A DNA stretch of 64,000 nt, taken from Muricea muricata (Eukaryota; Cnidaria; Anthozoa; Malacalcyonacea; Plexauridae). Position numbers and translations under genes: made by a program. Shown here one piece after another: positions 49,391-59,310 of this stretch; position 1 is the stretch's first letter; each line of letters opens with the position of its first letter. The notes under the pieces are model-generated. The model had not been told where the DNA came from and did not search any database. It was given only the letters and a program-made list of their open reading frames with translations. The stretch covers positions 48,271,559 to 48,335,558 of the forward strand of contig OY979718.1 of the NCBI GenBank assembly GCA_963855995.1, in the 5' to 3' direction.

Positions 49391-50899
49391 CCGCATATGT
49401 AACATAGAGCCCGTATATCAACACAGAGCTCGTATATGTAACATGGAGCCCGTATATTAACATAGAGCCCGTATATTAACACAGAGCCCGTATATGTAAC
49501 ATAGAGCCCGTATATGTAAAATAGACGGAGTATATTAACATAGAGCCCGTATATGTAACATGGAGCCCATATATGTAACATGGAGCCCGTATATGTAACA
49601 TGGAGCCCGTATATGTAACATAGAGCCCGTATATGTAACATGGAGCCCGTATATGTAACATGGAGCCCGTATATGTAACATAGAGCCCGTATATGTAACA
49701 TAGAGCCCGTATATGTAACATAGAGCCCATATATGTAACATAGAGCCCATATATTAACACAGAGCCCGTTTATGTAACATAGAGCCCGTTTATGTAACAT
49801 GGAGCCCGTATATTAACATAGAGCCCGTATATGTAACATGGAGCCCGTATATTAACATACAGCCCGTATATGTAACATGGAGCCCCTATATTAACATAGA
49901 GCCCGTATATTAACACAGAGACCGTATATGTAACATAGAGCCCGTATATGTAACATAGAGCCCGTATATGTAACATGGAGCCCGTATATGTAACATGGAG
50001 CCCGTATATGTAACATGGAGCCCGTATATGTAACATAGAGCCCGTATATGTAACATAGAGCCCGTATATGTAACATGGAGCCGGTATATTAACACAGAGC
50101 CCGTATATGTAACATGGAGCCCGTATATGTAACATGGAACCCGCGTATATTAACACAGAGCCCGTATATATGTAACATAGAGCCAGTATATGTAACATAG
50201 AGCCCGTATATGTAACATGGAGCCCGTATATTAACATGGAGCCCGTATATTAACATAGAGCCCGTATATTAACACAGAGACCGTATATGTAACATAGAGC
50301 CCGTATATGTAACATAGACGGAGAAAATTAACATAGAGCCCGTATATGTAACATGGAGCCCGTATATGTAACATGGAGCCCGTATATGTAACATGGAGCC
50401 CGTATGTAACATGGAGCCCGTATATGTAACATAGACGGAGTATATTAACATAGAGCCCGTATATGTAACATGGAGCCCGTATATGTAACATGGAGCCCGT
50501 ATATGTAACATGGAGCCCGTATATGTAACATAGAGCCCGTATATGTAACATAGAGCCCGTATATGTAACATAGAGCACATATATTAACACAGAGCCCGTA
50601 TATGTAACATAGAGCCCGTTTATGTAACATGGAGCCCGTATATTAACATAGAGCCCGTATATGTAACATGGAGCCCGTATATTAACATAGAGCCCGTATA
50701 TGTAACACAGAGACCGTATATGTAACATAGAGCCCGTACATGTAACATAGAGCCAGTATATGTAACATAGAGCTAGTATATGTAACATAGAGCCCGTATA
50801 TGTAACATGGAGCCCGTATATGTAACATAGACCGAGTATACTAACATAGAGCCAGTATATATTAACATAGAGCCCGTAGATTAACACAGAGCCCGCGTA
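49391..50899. repeat. 20-bp subterminal minisatellite, about 75 copies
   Basis: Unit GAGCCCGTATATGTAACATG with variants (TAACATAGAGCCC, shortened TATATTAACA units, a recurring AGACGGAGTATATTAAC block). The core CCCGTATATGTAACAT is the motif that makes up the terminal repeats of the element, here reversed relative to the left terminus. Because 20 is not a multiple of 3, the reverse strand has three overlapping open frames with a 20-residue period; these are not genes. Confidence 0.95.
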
Positions 50900-51507
50900 T
50901 ACCAGAAATACCTCTAACCATCTTTTACAAGTTCGTAAATTCTTTTAACAGATAGAAACTGGTTTAGAAATAGCACCGAAAAAAAATTTTTTGTGAATAT
51001 CATTTATTATGAAATATTCGTGCATAAAAGCAAAGAATTCTATTCACAAAGGCTTTAGAAAAGTTTACATATATAGTATCTGATATCTTTTTGTAAGCAA
51101 TACTGTTTATAAACGTTTGATTATATTTTATTTTCTTAAAATTTTGAAACACAAAACAGTACAAGAACACACCGAATATTTGTTGGACATTTTGACATGG
51201 ATTTTGTTTGAAATACATGCTATGATTGTGCATAATTACCCGCTATAGGACTATATTTTAAAACAATTATACTATTCCTTTCGTAGCACATTAAACAATC
51301 ATTTAGTGAGGTCGAGTAGGATATGAGGAATTATTAAGGCACAGTTTGTGTTATCTACCGAAGCAACACTAGTCGAGGCCTTAATAATTTCTCATATCCC
51401 ACAGATATGGCGATTTCGTCCACCGCTCTTAACCAATTCTAGTATAAAGTAGATAATGTCCCCATAACTGTTCGGTAATAGATCCACAGTATGCTATGAA
51501 GTCTAAT

Positions 51508-51698
51508 GCCTAGTTTCCATTAAGTCGTGAGTGTCTTCTATATATCAAAGTGACCGATGTGATAAAATATATGTACGCTGATCTACACTTAATATGACTA
51601 ATTTGAATACGGTCCACAAACGAAAAGATAGATCTAGACTATGTCACATCGTCGACAATGACTTGGCTACGACAGCTACGAGCAAATGGAAACTAGGC
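51508..51698. mobile_element. small MITE abutting the end of the transposon gene
   Basis: GCCTAGTTTCCATT at the left and its complement AATGGAAACTAGGC-like at the right. The right edge lies one base from the stop codon of the metallopeptidase frame (51700-51702). The duplication is not clear (flanks TAA / TTT). Confidence 0.65.
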
Positions 51699-51699
51699 T

Positions 51700-52740
51700 T
51701 TACCACGCTACCTTAGCCTTAAATATGTCCGTTTCATCAATTTCCATATCACAGTATGGTTTGTGAAACTCCTGGAGTCTTGATCGCAGCGCACGTGATA
51801 CTTGTTTGCCAAGACTTTTGAATTCTTTCCCGTGTGACCTTCCCCTGATGTTTTGCTTTATCATCTTTGCGTGCACCATTTCATGAATCAGCGTTTTGAA
51901 AATTGTTAACTTGTCAGTGTGTGTTTCTGGAAAGATTATGATGAACATAAATTCGCCATGACTGTAAGTAATACCAAGGTCCCCATGGCACTTCTTCTCA
52001 CCTGTACAATTGTTGAACTCCTTGATACCTACAAAACCAACGTTGTCATTACCAGGAGGAAGCTCGCCGTTAAATGCTACTTCGTTTAATTTATCGTACA
52101 GTGCCACTAAATCCTGATGATCTTCGTTTTTCTTGGACACCTCGCGTAATTTTATGAAGCATTTCTCTCTTTCCTGACGTCGGGCCTCTTTCCATCTTTT
52201 TGCCTCTTCTTCTCGTTTGGTGCATTTGATGCATTTCCATTCGGGATCATCGAAATTTCCCTGCTCGCAATCTCTGTGGAACCACCTCTTGCATTTCTTG
52301 CTCTGTCCCATTAGCTTCCCATCATCTGGCGAGGTACAATGACAATGCACCCAGCACACCCACTCAAAAAGATACTTCTCAATAGGTGGATCTCTCCGTT
52401 TGCTCGTAGAAACCAGGAATGTTGCAAAATCTCGATCAACAAACAACCGCATAAGATTAGGACCGATGACTTCTTGATTCCATCTTAATGTGAGACGATC
52501 CTCTCCAAAACATAGCGCAATGGTGTTTGACACTGCATACAGACCACAAGCAGCACCACCTTTTTGTTGCTGAACGTTAGCCACAGCCATGTTAAAAAAG
52601 CCAACTGAGCTTGCCAACTTGCAGGCACATTGCTCAACATTGATTGGATAGCTGACTTTACCGCCCTTTCGATTCAGGTTTATATAACTATCGTATATGC
52701 AGACATCACCATTCCTGGACTTGATGTTCGATATTGTTAC
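51700..52740 (-). CDS. transposon protein, C-terminal part: Ulp1 catalytic half, PHD finger, SprT-type metallopeptidase
   Basis: Continues the same frame as the upstream transposase block after a TAA. From 52740 it reads VTISNIKSRNGDVCIYDSY, the acidic part of a Ulp1/C48 protease (Asp in YDSY), then QQQKGGAACGLYA (Gln and nucleophile Cys). Next comes a PHD-type finger, CWVHCHC... CKRWFHRDC... WKCIKC, and a basic, coiled-coil-like stretch (EEEAKRWKEARRQEREK). Last is a SprT-like domain, LYDKLNEVAFNGELPP to SHGKEFKSL, with the zinc motif HEMVH and a third His in SHGKEF. SprT proteases such as SPRTN digest proteins crosslinked to DNA; here it may act on the transposase-DNA complex or chromatin (inference). 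The first internal Met is at about codon 51, so alone this piece lacks a good start. Confidence 0.85.
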   Translation of the reverse strand, partial: VTISNIKSRNGDVCIYDSYINLNRKGGKVSYPINVEQCACKLASSVGFFNMAVANVQQQKGGAACGLYAVSNTIALCFGEDRLTLRWNQEVIGPNLMRLFVDRDFATFLVSTSKRRDPPIEKYLFEWVCWVHCHCTSPDDGKLMGQSKKCKRWFHRDCEQGNFDDPEWKCIKCTKREEEAKRWKEARRQEREKCFIKLREVSKKNEDHQDLVALYDKLNEVAFNGELPPGNDNVGFVGIKEFNNCTGEKKCHGDLGITYSHGEFMFIIIFPETHTDKLTIFKTLIHEMVHAKMIKQNIRGRSHGKEFKSLGKQVSRALRSRLQEFHKPYCDMEIDETDIFKAKVAW

Positions 52741-55050
52741 TTAGTGATTGCCACGGACATTTACAATCTGGACAAAATGTACACAGTTTTCTTTCCGGAA
52801 TCCGTATTTGACTGCGGGAATCAGGTCTTGTAGTCCGCCAATATCAGCTGTACAAGGGTGGGCACGCAGGATCTTAAACACCGCCAGCATAATGCGATCA
52901 TTCAACCAATGTCCTTTTTCTAAAATCGTCTTGTCAATGATGTGCAAACCCAGTTCTTTTATCCAGAAGTCTTCCTCAGTCTGTAATTCTTCAAATTCTG
53001 GAGAGTTGGTTGTATTCATTACGCGAGGTTCATTTGACGTATCTGGTGGTCGACTGTAAAATACGCATGGATCATCGTCTGGACTGCTTGGGCAATCTGT
53101 CAAAATAACTTGACTTTGCGATGCACTTTTTATCTCACTTTGTAGAGTTTCTTCAATTTCGGAAGTTTGGGCAGGAGGTAGTAGGCTTGTATCTGACATA
53201 TCGGGCTGCTTCGTAGAAGTAGTTGTTGCTTTCGTGGGTGTTGTTGCGGGTGCACGTTTTGTTTTGTCAAATATGGCTCGTCCAAATTGATCTTCAGTTA
53301 CTGCGAACGATGATAACTGGGCAATATTACTGATGTTTCTTTCATTAATACGTTCATTCAGCAAGTCAATATTTGATCGGAATAAAAAAATATGATTAAC
53401 AGGAGTCATAGAGTTTAAGAATCGGCTATCTCTTTTAAACACATTGTATAACTGCTCTTGAAGTTGGGTGTTTATCAAACCGTTTAACTGTCTAACATGC
53501 GTTACTCTCCGCAACACCTCACGCTCATTCTGGGGATTGCATTCATGAAATCGGTCAAATAAACAGAAGTGGTCGTTTGAACCAGTAATTGGGTGGCCAG
53601 TAACCGCTGTATTTTCTGAACCTTGAACATTCAACCAATCCAACGAAATGTCTAAGTGACGTGCCTTTGCTTCTTGAACATTTTCGGGTGTTGGTTCCAT
53701 CAACATACCGCTGTTAGGCGAACACATTCCATTTTTTCTACGATTACCGTGTGCCGCGACCAGGTTTGCAACATCAACTATTGTGACGTTTGGTTGGTGT
53801 TTCATCGACAGCAAAATGTCGACATAATCACGGGGACTCTCTGAACGAATAAGGAATTTCAATGCATAAACAACGCCATGGGGGCAAGTTCTGGATGCCC
53901 ATCCTCCAGAACAACCCCATAATTTGCTGAAAGCTTTCTTGAATTTCTCATCGTTATTTTGAACAGCATTTTTAATGTTCATAATAATGTCTAGCTTGCT
54001 GCCAGTTCCAGTCAGCCCAAGTTTTTTGGCAAAGGATCGTACCTCTTTCAGCGTTGAATGGTGAAGCATCTCCAGCAATCTTTCTTCAGTTACTTCGCGA
54101 CAATCGTCTTCGATTTTTCCGTCTTCCACTTTAACTTTTCTGTGCTCTGTATTGAATACACGTTTGCTTTCTCTCGTATCGCTGCCAATAAACGGTGACC
54201 AGTTCAACAAATCTGGTTTAACACAAAACTCTTGCACTGCAACCCCCGGAAACCCTCGGACAATCATAGAGAACTCAACATTTTCCCAAAACAATTCACA
54301 GTCTACAACATCATTTTCCTCCGAATCTTGCTCGTACTCGTCTGGAAGGCGCAACGATTCTGCTGGACACTGAAATGATACTTTACGGTTTAGATCCATG
54401 TTCATGATGGCAGGGTGATGTCCACATATTGAGCAGTTAAATTTGTATTCGTGGCAACTTAGAGCATCAAAATGAAGAAAAGCATTAAGGATCGTACGGC
54501 TGTTTAACTTAGTTTTCAAACTCCTTTCTAAAACTTCGGTCGCGCTGCCAATTGGTATGTGACATTGAAGGCTCTCTCTGAAATAGTTGCACACGTCCAA
54601 TCCTATTAAAAAGGTATCATTAAAATTATGCACGCCTTCGTCGTGTTCTTGGTAGCGGAAGCACATCTCACAAGACCCACATTTCACAAAATATGTTTCT
54701 GCGTTGGTTATTACAAAATCCATCGTAACTACCGTTGCTTTTGCCGTTATTCGTATGGGCTTACTCAGGTGAACATCGCAAAACGGACATCTCTTTTCAA
54801 CGGGAGTGTAACGTCGAGGAACGGATTTAGATTTATCACGAGTGGCTGACATTGGAATTCTTTTATTTGCTTTTAGGTATTTGCACATGTTTGCAACCAT
54901 ACGTTCGTCAGTAGGAGGATAAAAAAGTCCATTATTGTCAAACGATGCATCTGTTTCAGCACTCTCGTCTCCTATATCATTGCTATTATCGTCGTCTCTA
55001 AAACTACGGAATCGTCCAACTTGTCGACACTGCGCAGATACCACAAACAA
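52741..55050 (-). CDS. KDZ/Zisupton-like transposase core with SAP domain and N-half of a Ulp1 protease
   Basis: 769 codons open. Residues 88-130 form a cysteine cluster (CPFC... CGSCEMC) followed by NFNDTFLIGLDVCNYF, typical of the CxC clusters tied to KDZ transposases and of the host protein HMGXB3. FNCSICGHHPAIMNMDLNRK (about 205-223) supplies a likely first catalytic Asp (219), VTIVDVANL a second (426), and INTQLQEQL the Glu (532), flanked by CPHGVVYALKFLIRSESPRD and LFDRFHECNPQNE. Residues 325-365 look like a SAP DNA-binding helix pair. A low-complexity acidic/Thr-rich linker precedes the start of a Ulp1 domain (700-769) that ends at the catalytic His. The next codon is TAA where families have Trp. 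It should act in the nucleus as a DDE transposase. Catalytic assignments are mine from motif order. Confidence 0.85.
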   Translation of the reverse strand: MFVVSAQCRQVGRFRSFRDDDNSNDIGDESAETDASFDNNGLFYPPTDERMVANMCKYLKANKRIPMSATRDKSKSVPRRYTPVEKRCPFCDVHLSKPIRITAKATVVTMDFVITNAETYFVKCGSCEMCFRYQEHDEGVHNFNDTFLIGLDVCNYFRESLQCHIPIGSATEVLERSLKTKLNSRTILNAFLHFDALSCHEYKFNCSICGHHPAIMNMDLNRKVSFQCPAESLRLPDEYEQDSEENDVVDCELFWENVEFSMIVRGFPGVAVQEFCVKPDLLNWSPFIGSDTRESKRVFNTEHRKVKVEDGKIEDDCREVTEERLLEMLHHSTLKEVRSFAKKLGLTGTGSKLDIIMNIKNAVQNNDEKFKKAFSKLWGCSGGWASRTCPHGVVYALKFLIRSESPRDYVDILLSMKHQPNVTIVDVANLVAAHGNRRKNGMCSPNSGMLMEPTPENVQEAKARHLDISLDWLNVQGSENTAVTGHPITGSNDHFCLFDRFHECNPQNEREVLRRVTHVRQLNGLINTQLQEQLYNVFKRDSRFLNSMTPVNHIFLFRSNIDLLNERINERNISNIAQLSSFAVTEDQFGRAIFDKTKRAPATTPTKATTTSTKQPDMSDTSLLPPAQTSEIEETLQSEIKSASQSQVILTDCPSSPDDDPCVFYSRPPDTSNEPRVMNTTNSPEFEELQTEEDFWIKELGLHIIDKTILEKGHWLNDRIMLAVFKILRAHPCTADIGGLQDLIPAVKYGFRKENCVHFVQIVNVRGNH

Positions 55051-55775
55051 ACAGCCTTATGTACACAACCACGTTTACGGCGACAACATCCACAATCGAG
55101 TTGTCCATTTTTGAGGTCACATGTTACGATAACTCTTCCTAGTTTGGAATAATAGTGGACGCCGCCATCGTATACAGAAAAATGAATGTATCTTTCGCCA
55201 TCTTCAAAACTGACAATTAAATCTGCTTTGTTTTCAGATGCTGCTTGCAAAAGAGATATGCATTGATTGATGCGTTCTTCTTTTATCATTTTAAATTCTC
55301 CTTCACACGAAAGGTCATCAAGATCACTTCTGCGTAGTTGCACTTTTTCTTTATACATTGTTTTCACACCAACTTCCCTGATGTGGTGACATTCCATAGC
55401 ATTCATGCCACTTCTCCAGGCAACTCCCATGTAATCTCGGCAACTGTTGCTTTCACAAAAGGCATTTTTGTTGCCACTTTCTTCACTTGGAGACCAAACA
55501 CATTTCCGGACATGAAGTGGATAACTAACGCCTCCATGTGAACTTTTGCGCACCATATAAATTCCTCTTGTTTCATCAACGCAAACATTAGTTGGAATTA
55601 TTTTCTTGTGGATGTCTCTTTGATGCCTTGGAAGGCTTCCCACATCCATTACTTTTTTGCACGCTGGGCACTCTTTTCTTTCTGATTTTTGCCTTTTCGG
55701 CTTGGGCTCTTCTATTTCCTCAGTCGTCGCCGAACTCTCTTTCTCTTCCAAGAGTGGTGTGGCGCTTGATTTTAT
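54972..55775 (-). CDS. transposon protein, SWIM-finger segment
   Basis: Starts after an in-frame TAA shared with the zinc-finger block and has an NLS-like KPKRQKSERK. A C2H2 finger follows (CPACKKVMDVGSLPRHQRDIH), then a Cys-rich middle (CVWSPSEES... CESNSC) and a SWIM finger CGCCRRKRGCVH (CxC...CxH). The frame then runs past the true junction: the SWIM block and the transposase block overlap by 79 bases (54972-55050) with a -1 shift, so they were one protein before a frameshift. No slippery heptamer stands out there. SWIM fingers bind DNA or proteins and are standard in KDZ-type transposases. Confidence 0.82.
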   Translation of the reverse strand: MKSSATPLLEEKESSATTEEIEEPKPKRQKSERKECPACKKVMDVGSLPRHQRDIHKKIIPTNVCVDETRGIYMVRKSSHGGVSYPLHVRKCVWSPSEESGNKNAFCESNSCRDYMGVAWRSGMNAMECHHIREVGVKTMYKEKVQLRRSDLDDLSCEGEFKMIKEERINQCISLLQAASENKADLIVSFEDGERYIHFSVYDGGVHYYSKLGRVIVTCDLKNGQLDCGCCRRKRGCVHKAVCLWYLRSVDKLDDSVVLETTIIAMI

Positions 55776-56084
55776 TTATTTTTCACTGAAATGATTTTCG
55801 TAATGTTTTAAAAATCTGTTTCGATTAATTATAGTCTTTTTACATTTCGGGCAATGATAATGAGCTCGACCACAACCACTTTCGCCATGATTTAATTTGC
55901 AAGGAAAACAAGACTGACCATTTACGACAATAACTCTATTTAGATGCGCTTCTTTAAAGTGCCTTCGACACTTGTATTGCGAGTCAAACGATTTTCCACA
56001 AAGCTTGCAATGCTTATGCAGCACACATGTGTTCTTGCATGGCAACGTAAATTCACTACAATTTATAAAGTAATCTTGATAGTC
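55776..56084 (-). CDS. transposon protein, N-terminal C2H2 zinc-finger segment
   Basis: Two C2H2 fingers, CKLCGKSFDSQYKCRRHFKEAH and CPKCKKTIINRNRFLKHYENH, separated by another Cys/His stretch. Frame open from 56084 with no ATG, so a 5' exon is likely; a pyrimidine tract ending in TTTGCAG (about 56097) could be its acceptor. Ends in TAA, eight codons before the first Leu/Glu-rich codons of the SWIM block in the same frame, so this stop is probably a mutation within one long frame. Confidence 0.75.
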   Translation of the reverse strand, partial: DYQDYFINCSEFTLPCKNTCVLHKHCKLCGKSFDSQYKCRRHFKEAHLNRVIVVNGQSCFPCKLNHGESGCGRAHYHCPKCKKTIINRNRFLKHYENHFSEK

Positions 56085-59000
56085 ATCCTACATTTGCTGC
56101 AAAAGAAATAAAAATTAACACCTTAATAGTAAACGAAAGGAATGATTCCAGTTATTCAACCATCAACGTAAGGTGGCTCGATGCAGTTTTCAAAACACCA
56201 GGGGCCGGTTGTATAAAACTCTTAATCACTTTTTTAATCACTGTTTTGTAGTTAAATAGTAATTAAGTAGAAGGTACGTGGTTCTGATTGGTTGACGTTT
56301 CCCCTAATCATAGTTAACTTTAATTACTTTTTTATACAACCGGCCCCAGGTGTTTAAGGAATAAGTAAAAAACAATAATCACAAGTTATGAAATTTTTAA
56401 AACAATACATAAAACAATACAAATACTTCAACCTTTTTAGCCAAAATTTTTGTTACCTTTTTCACATTTGTATGTACTAAAACGATTATTAGCCTCAGGC
56501 TCATATAGGTAAATAGCAGCCTCCCGCACAGGCGTAGCTAGAACAATAATTAGAAGGGTGTCTATTATATCGCGTTCTGCCCGACGAGAAAAACAATCGA
56601 TTTAAAAAAATCGTATGGAAAAACGCGAATAGTATATGAATAAACAACCCCCCTAATTAACTACACCTACAATCCTAGAAAAAATATTCGTAGACTTCAA
56701 AACGTTAAACTATCTTTTATATGTTTCAGCATAATAATCCGCCTTTCGCAAAAAAATTGAATTGTGATTCTAACCCCCCCCCCCCCCCCTCCTGCGAACA
56801 ATGTTGGAAAAGCGAGCGTCTATTTGTATGGTGTGTGACCTTAATTCCGACATTGTAAAAGGAGGGGGGGATTGGGAAATACCATTAAAATTAGTTAAGT
56901 CTACGAATTAATTTCCAGGATTGTAGTTACCCCTGTTTCCTCCAGCCCTCGACAATGTCTCGGCCTGGAAACATATCTCCTTTACGATATGTAAGACCAG
57001 TGTCTCGTAATGTACGTGTACGTCAAAAATGGTGAGGGAGCGCAGGCTAAAAAGCGTTTCTGGCCGTTTTGCACTTTTCGGCCCGTTTGGTTTTTTTGAC
57101 TCGTTCGTCTCAAATGGCCGCACCGGCTCAAGCAGTCAAATACCTGCACCGCCTCGGGGTTCCCTCGGGGGTTCCTCGGAGGTCGCCACATTATACAGGG
57201 TGTCCCAAAAAAAATTCCCTCCGGAAATTTGTAGCATAGTTATTTAAGCAATAGGCCAGTTTGCAAGTTGTTACTCTCTACCAAAAGTTTAACATCATAT
57301 CTTCCTGAGTCCAACAGATTGAGGCCCTCAACTATTATCCGTCAGTGATACCTTTTGGTGGTCATACAAATACATCGAAGATCAGTATTTTTCATTTATT
57401 GAATAAATCGTATAGTTTGAACATTTCACGGTTCATGATTTCGATTTTATAAGAAAGAACATGCATGAGGTTTGCCGTTTGCCGTAAACGCCAATCTAAA
57501 GGTCTCTAATAAAATGCGTGGAACTTGAAGGCGGACACGTTGAAGGAAGAAATTGATGATATGGCATTTAAGCTAGTTTACGTTCTATTTCGTTATGTGT
57601 AAACCTTGTCAATTAAATGTGTTGTTAAACAATTTCACACTGTAAAGTAACCTCTGGGAATTTTTAATGTTAATAAATTATGCAAAACTTGGACAAGTCA
57701 GAATTTTGACCCTGCTTATTCCTGTACTTTTCAATTTCGAAAAAAAATATGTACACCACTTTTGATTACCCGCGAGGGAATAGGAGGGAAAACCTACATG
57801 GAACTTAATAATTATTTATACTGCAGCAATAAATATTTATTAAACTATATTCAATGCAATGACTGAAACGTATGGCTTACCTTTAATAATTGTTATATAT
57901 TTTCTCTTGAAATAATCGTCAAAGTGCAGACTCAGCTAAAGATTCTTTCATAAATAAATGCCAAATCAAATATATTCCATTACCAGCACGCAATGTTAAC
58001 ATCCAATGTTATTCGAGCATCCAATGTTATTCGGAGATTTGTAGCTTTTTCAAAGTAGCATATCCAAATAGCAGTAAGATTTTAATTTTTGGGACAAGTT
58101 CAGTTTTATTTATACTAATCGTTAGCGTGACGTTATAAGTCTTTGATCACGCAGAAATTGGTTTATCAGGGCGCAGTAAAGCACTTCGTTTACCGCGCCC
58201 TGGGCTTGTCTATTTTATTACGTAAGCGTGGACGTTAGGATTATTAGCATATACAGCGCCTCCTACAAAAATATTTTGCGTGACTAACAAAGTGACGTAA
58301 ATTGTATTTTTATATTGTTTTTTGATTTTTATTTTGCATATAACAGCACACAATTCTGTTGCAACTTTCGAGATTTTTCCATAATAGTGTAAGAATAATT
58401 TTTTTAATGCGACATACCCACCCAGTAATATATCTTTATCTCATTCGATGTTGTACTTTTATAACACAAATTAAAAAAATAATCGTGACAGTAAATTGTG
58501 TTCAGTTGATTTATTGTGAGCACAGAAGCTGGTCGAGCACCTGAGAATCCCCTCAACCAGCCCTAATGTTAACATGTATAGCGTTTCAGCTTGGAAAGCG
58601 CGACGCTGAGGTTTGTTTTACGAAGCTTCGATCGAATAATCTATTACTATACGAACATCCATGGCTATACAGTCATGGATGTTCGTATAGTCATAGATTA
58701 TTCTTGAATATTGCGAGAATCCACCCCACATTCCTGCCACACTTGGTATCGAGAAATGCACACACGCACGCATAGATTTAAAAATATTATCATGACGCAC
58801 AAGTCTGGCTCAGCTTGCGTTACTAGATATACAACAGTTTGTCTAACGACATTCAGCTTTGACCGCATCAGTGAAATGGAAAAGTTACATTATGCCAGAA
58901 ACAATATATAAACGCATGTATTTTGATTCATAAGACAGAAAGTCGCGCCGAATAAATGCCATGGTTAAATGCTTCATTAGCTGACAATGTTATAATATCT

Positions 59001-59239
59001 CAGACGAAATGAGAACATAAAATTCCTTAATTGCCGTATTGTATCATAGGATATCAAGATATAAGTACAATAAAATATGTTTGCGCAGAACTCGAGAAAA
59101 TGTATTATAACTCAATTTTAAAAATGCGCTTTACAACAGAGTTCGACATAATTTCAGGCATGTGTAAATTTCACGATAGATTAGTCAACACGTCGACATA
59201 ATGTAACTCAACACGCAATTTGTGGATGTGTAAATTGGA
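56085..59239. other. 5' region of the large transposon, no recognised exon
   Basis: Between the zinc-finger segment and the right terminal repeat. Contains a MITE, a lone mariner-like terminus (TACAGGGTGTCCCAAAA at about 57195), and a 44-bp palindrome (58647-58690, ACGAACATCCATGGC). The transposase promoter and first exon should lie here if the element was once complete. Confidence 0.5.
56202..56346. mobile_element. MITE within the large transposon
   Basis: Inverted ends GGGCCGGTTGTATAAAA, flanked by CAG (56199-56201, 56347-56349). 145 bp; a later insertion into the transposon, of unsettled superfamily. Confidence 0.7.
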
Positions 59240-59310
59240 TTACGCAATGTAGCCCGTATATGTAACATGCCCGTATATGTAACATGCCCGTATATGTAAC
59301 GTAACGTTAC

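Larger units (their letters stand above)
49160..59310 (-). mobile_element. 10.15-kb KDZ/Zisupton-type DNA transposon, broken
   Basis: Both ends carry the same inverted sequence: GTAACGTTACGTTACATATA followed by CGGGC, repeated two to three times as GTTACATATACGGGC, then a CTACAcATTACGCAATC / CTACATTGCGTAATCC match. Left end 49160-49235, right end 59240-59310. The interior codes, on the minus strand, for a very large transposase-like protein with KDZ-type cysteine cluster and catalytic motifs, SWIM, SAP, Ulp1, PHD and SprT parts. No target duplication is visible directly outside the ends. The element lies between UBXN7 and the deacetylase gene. KDZ elements are known to carry SWIM, SAP and Ulp1-like modules; the metallopeptidase and PHD finger are notable additions. 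Confidence 0.75.

Noticed and set aside
49345..50887. Overlapping minus-strand frames rich in Tyr, Cys and Leu (up to 218 codons)
   Set aside because: Three frames are open at once with the same 20-residue period, as expected from a 20-bp minisatellite.
49391..50899. CRISPR array
   Set aside because: Units are contiguous with no unique spacers and the genome is animal.
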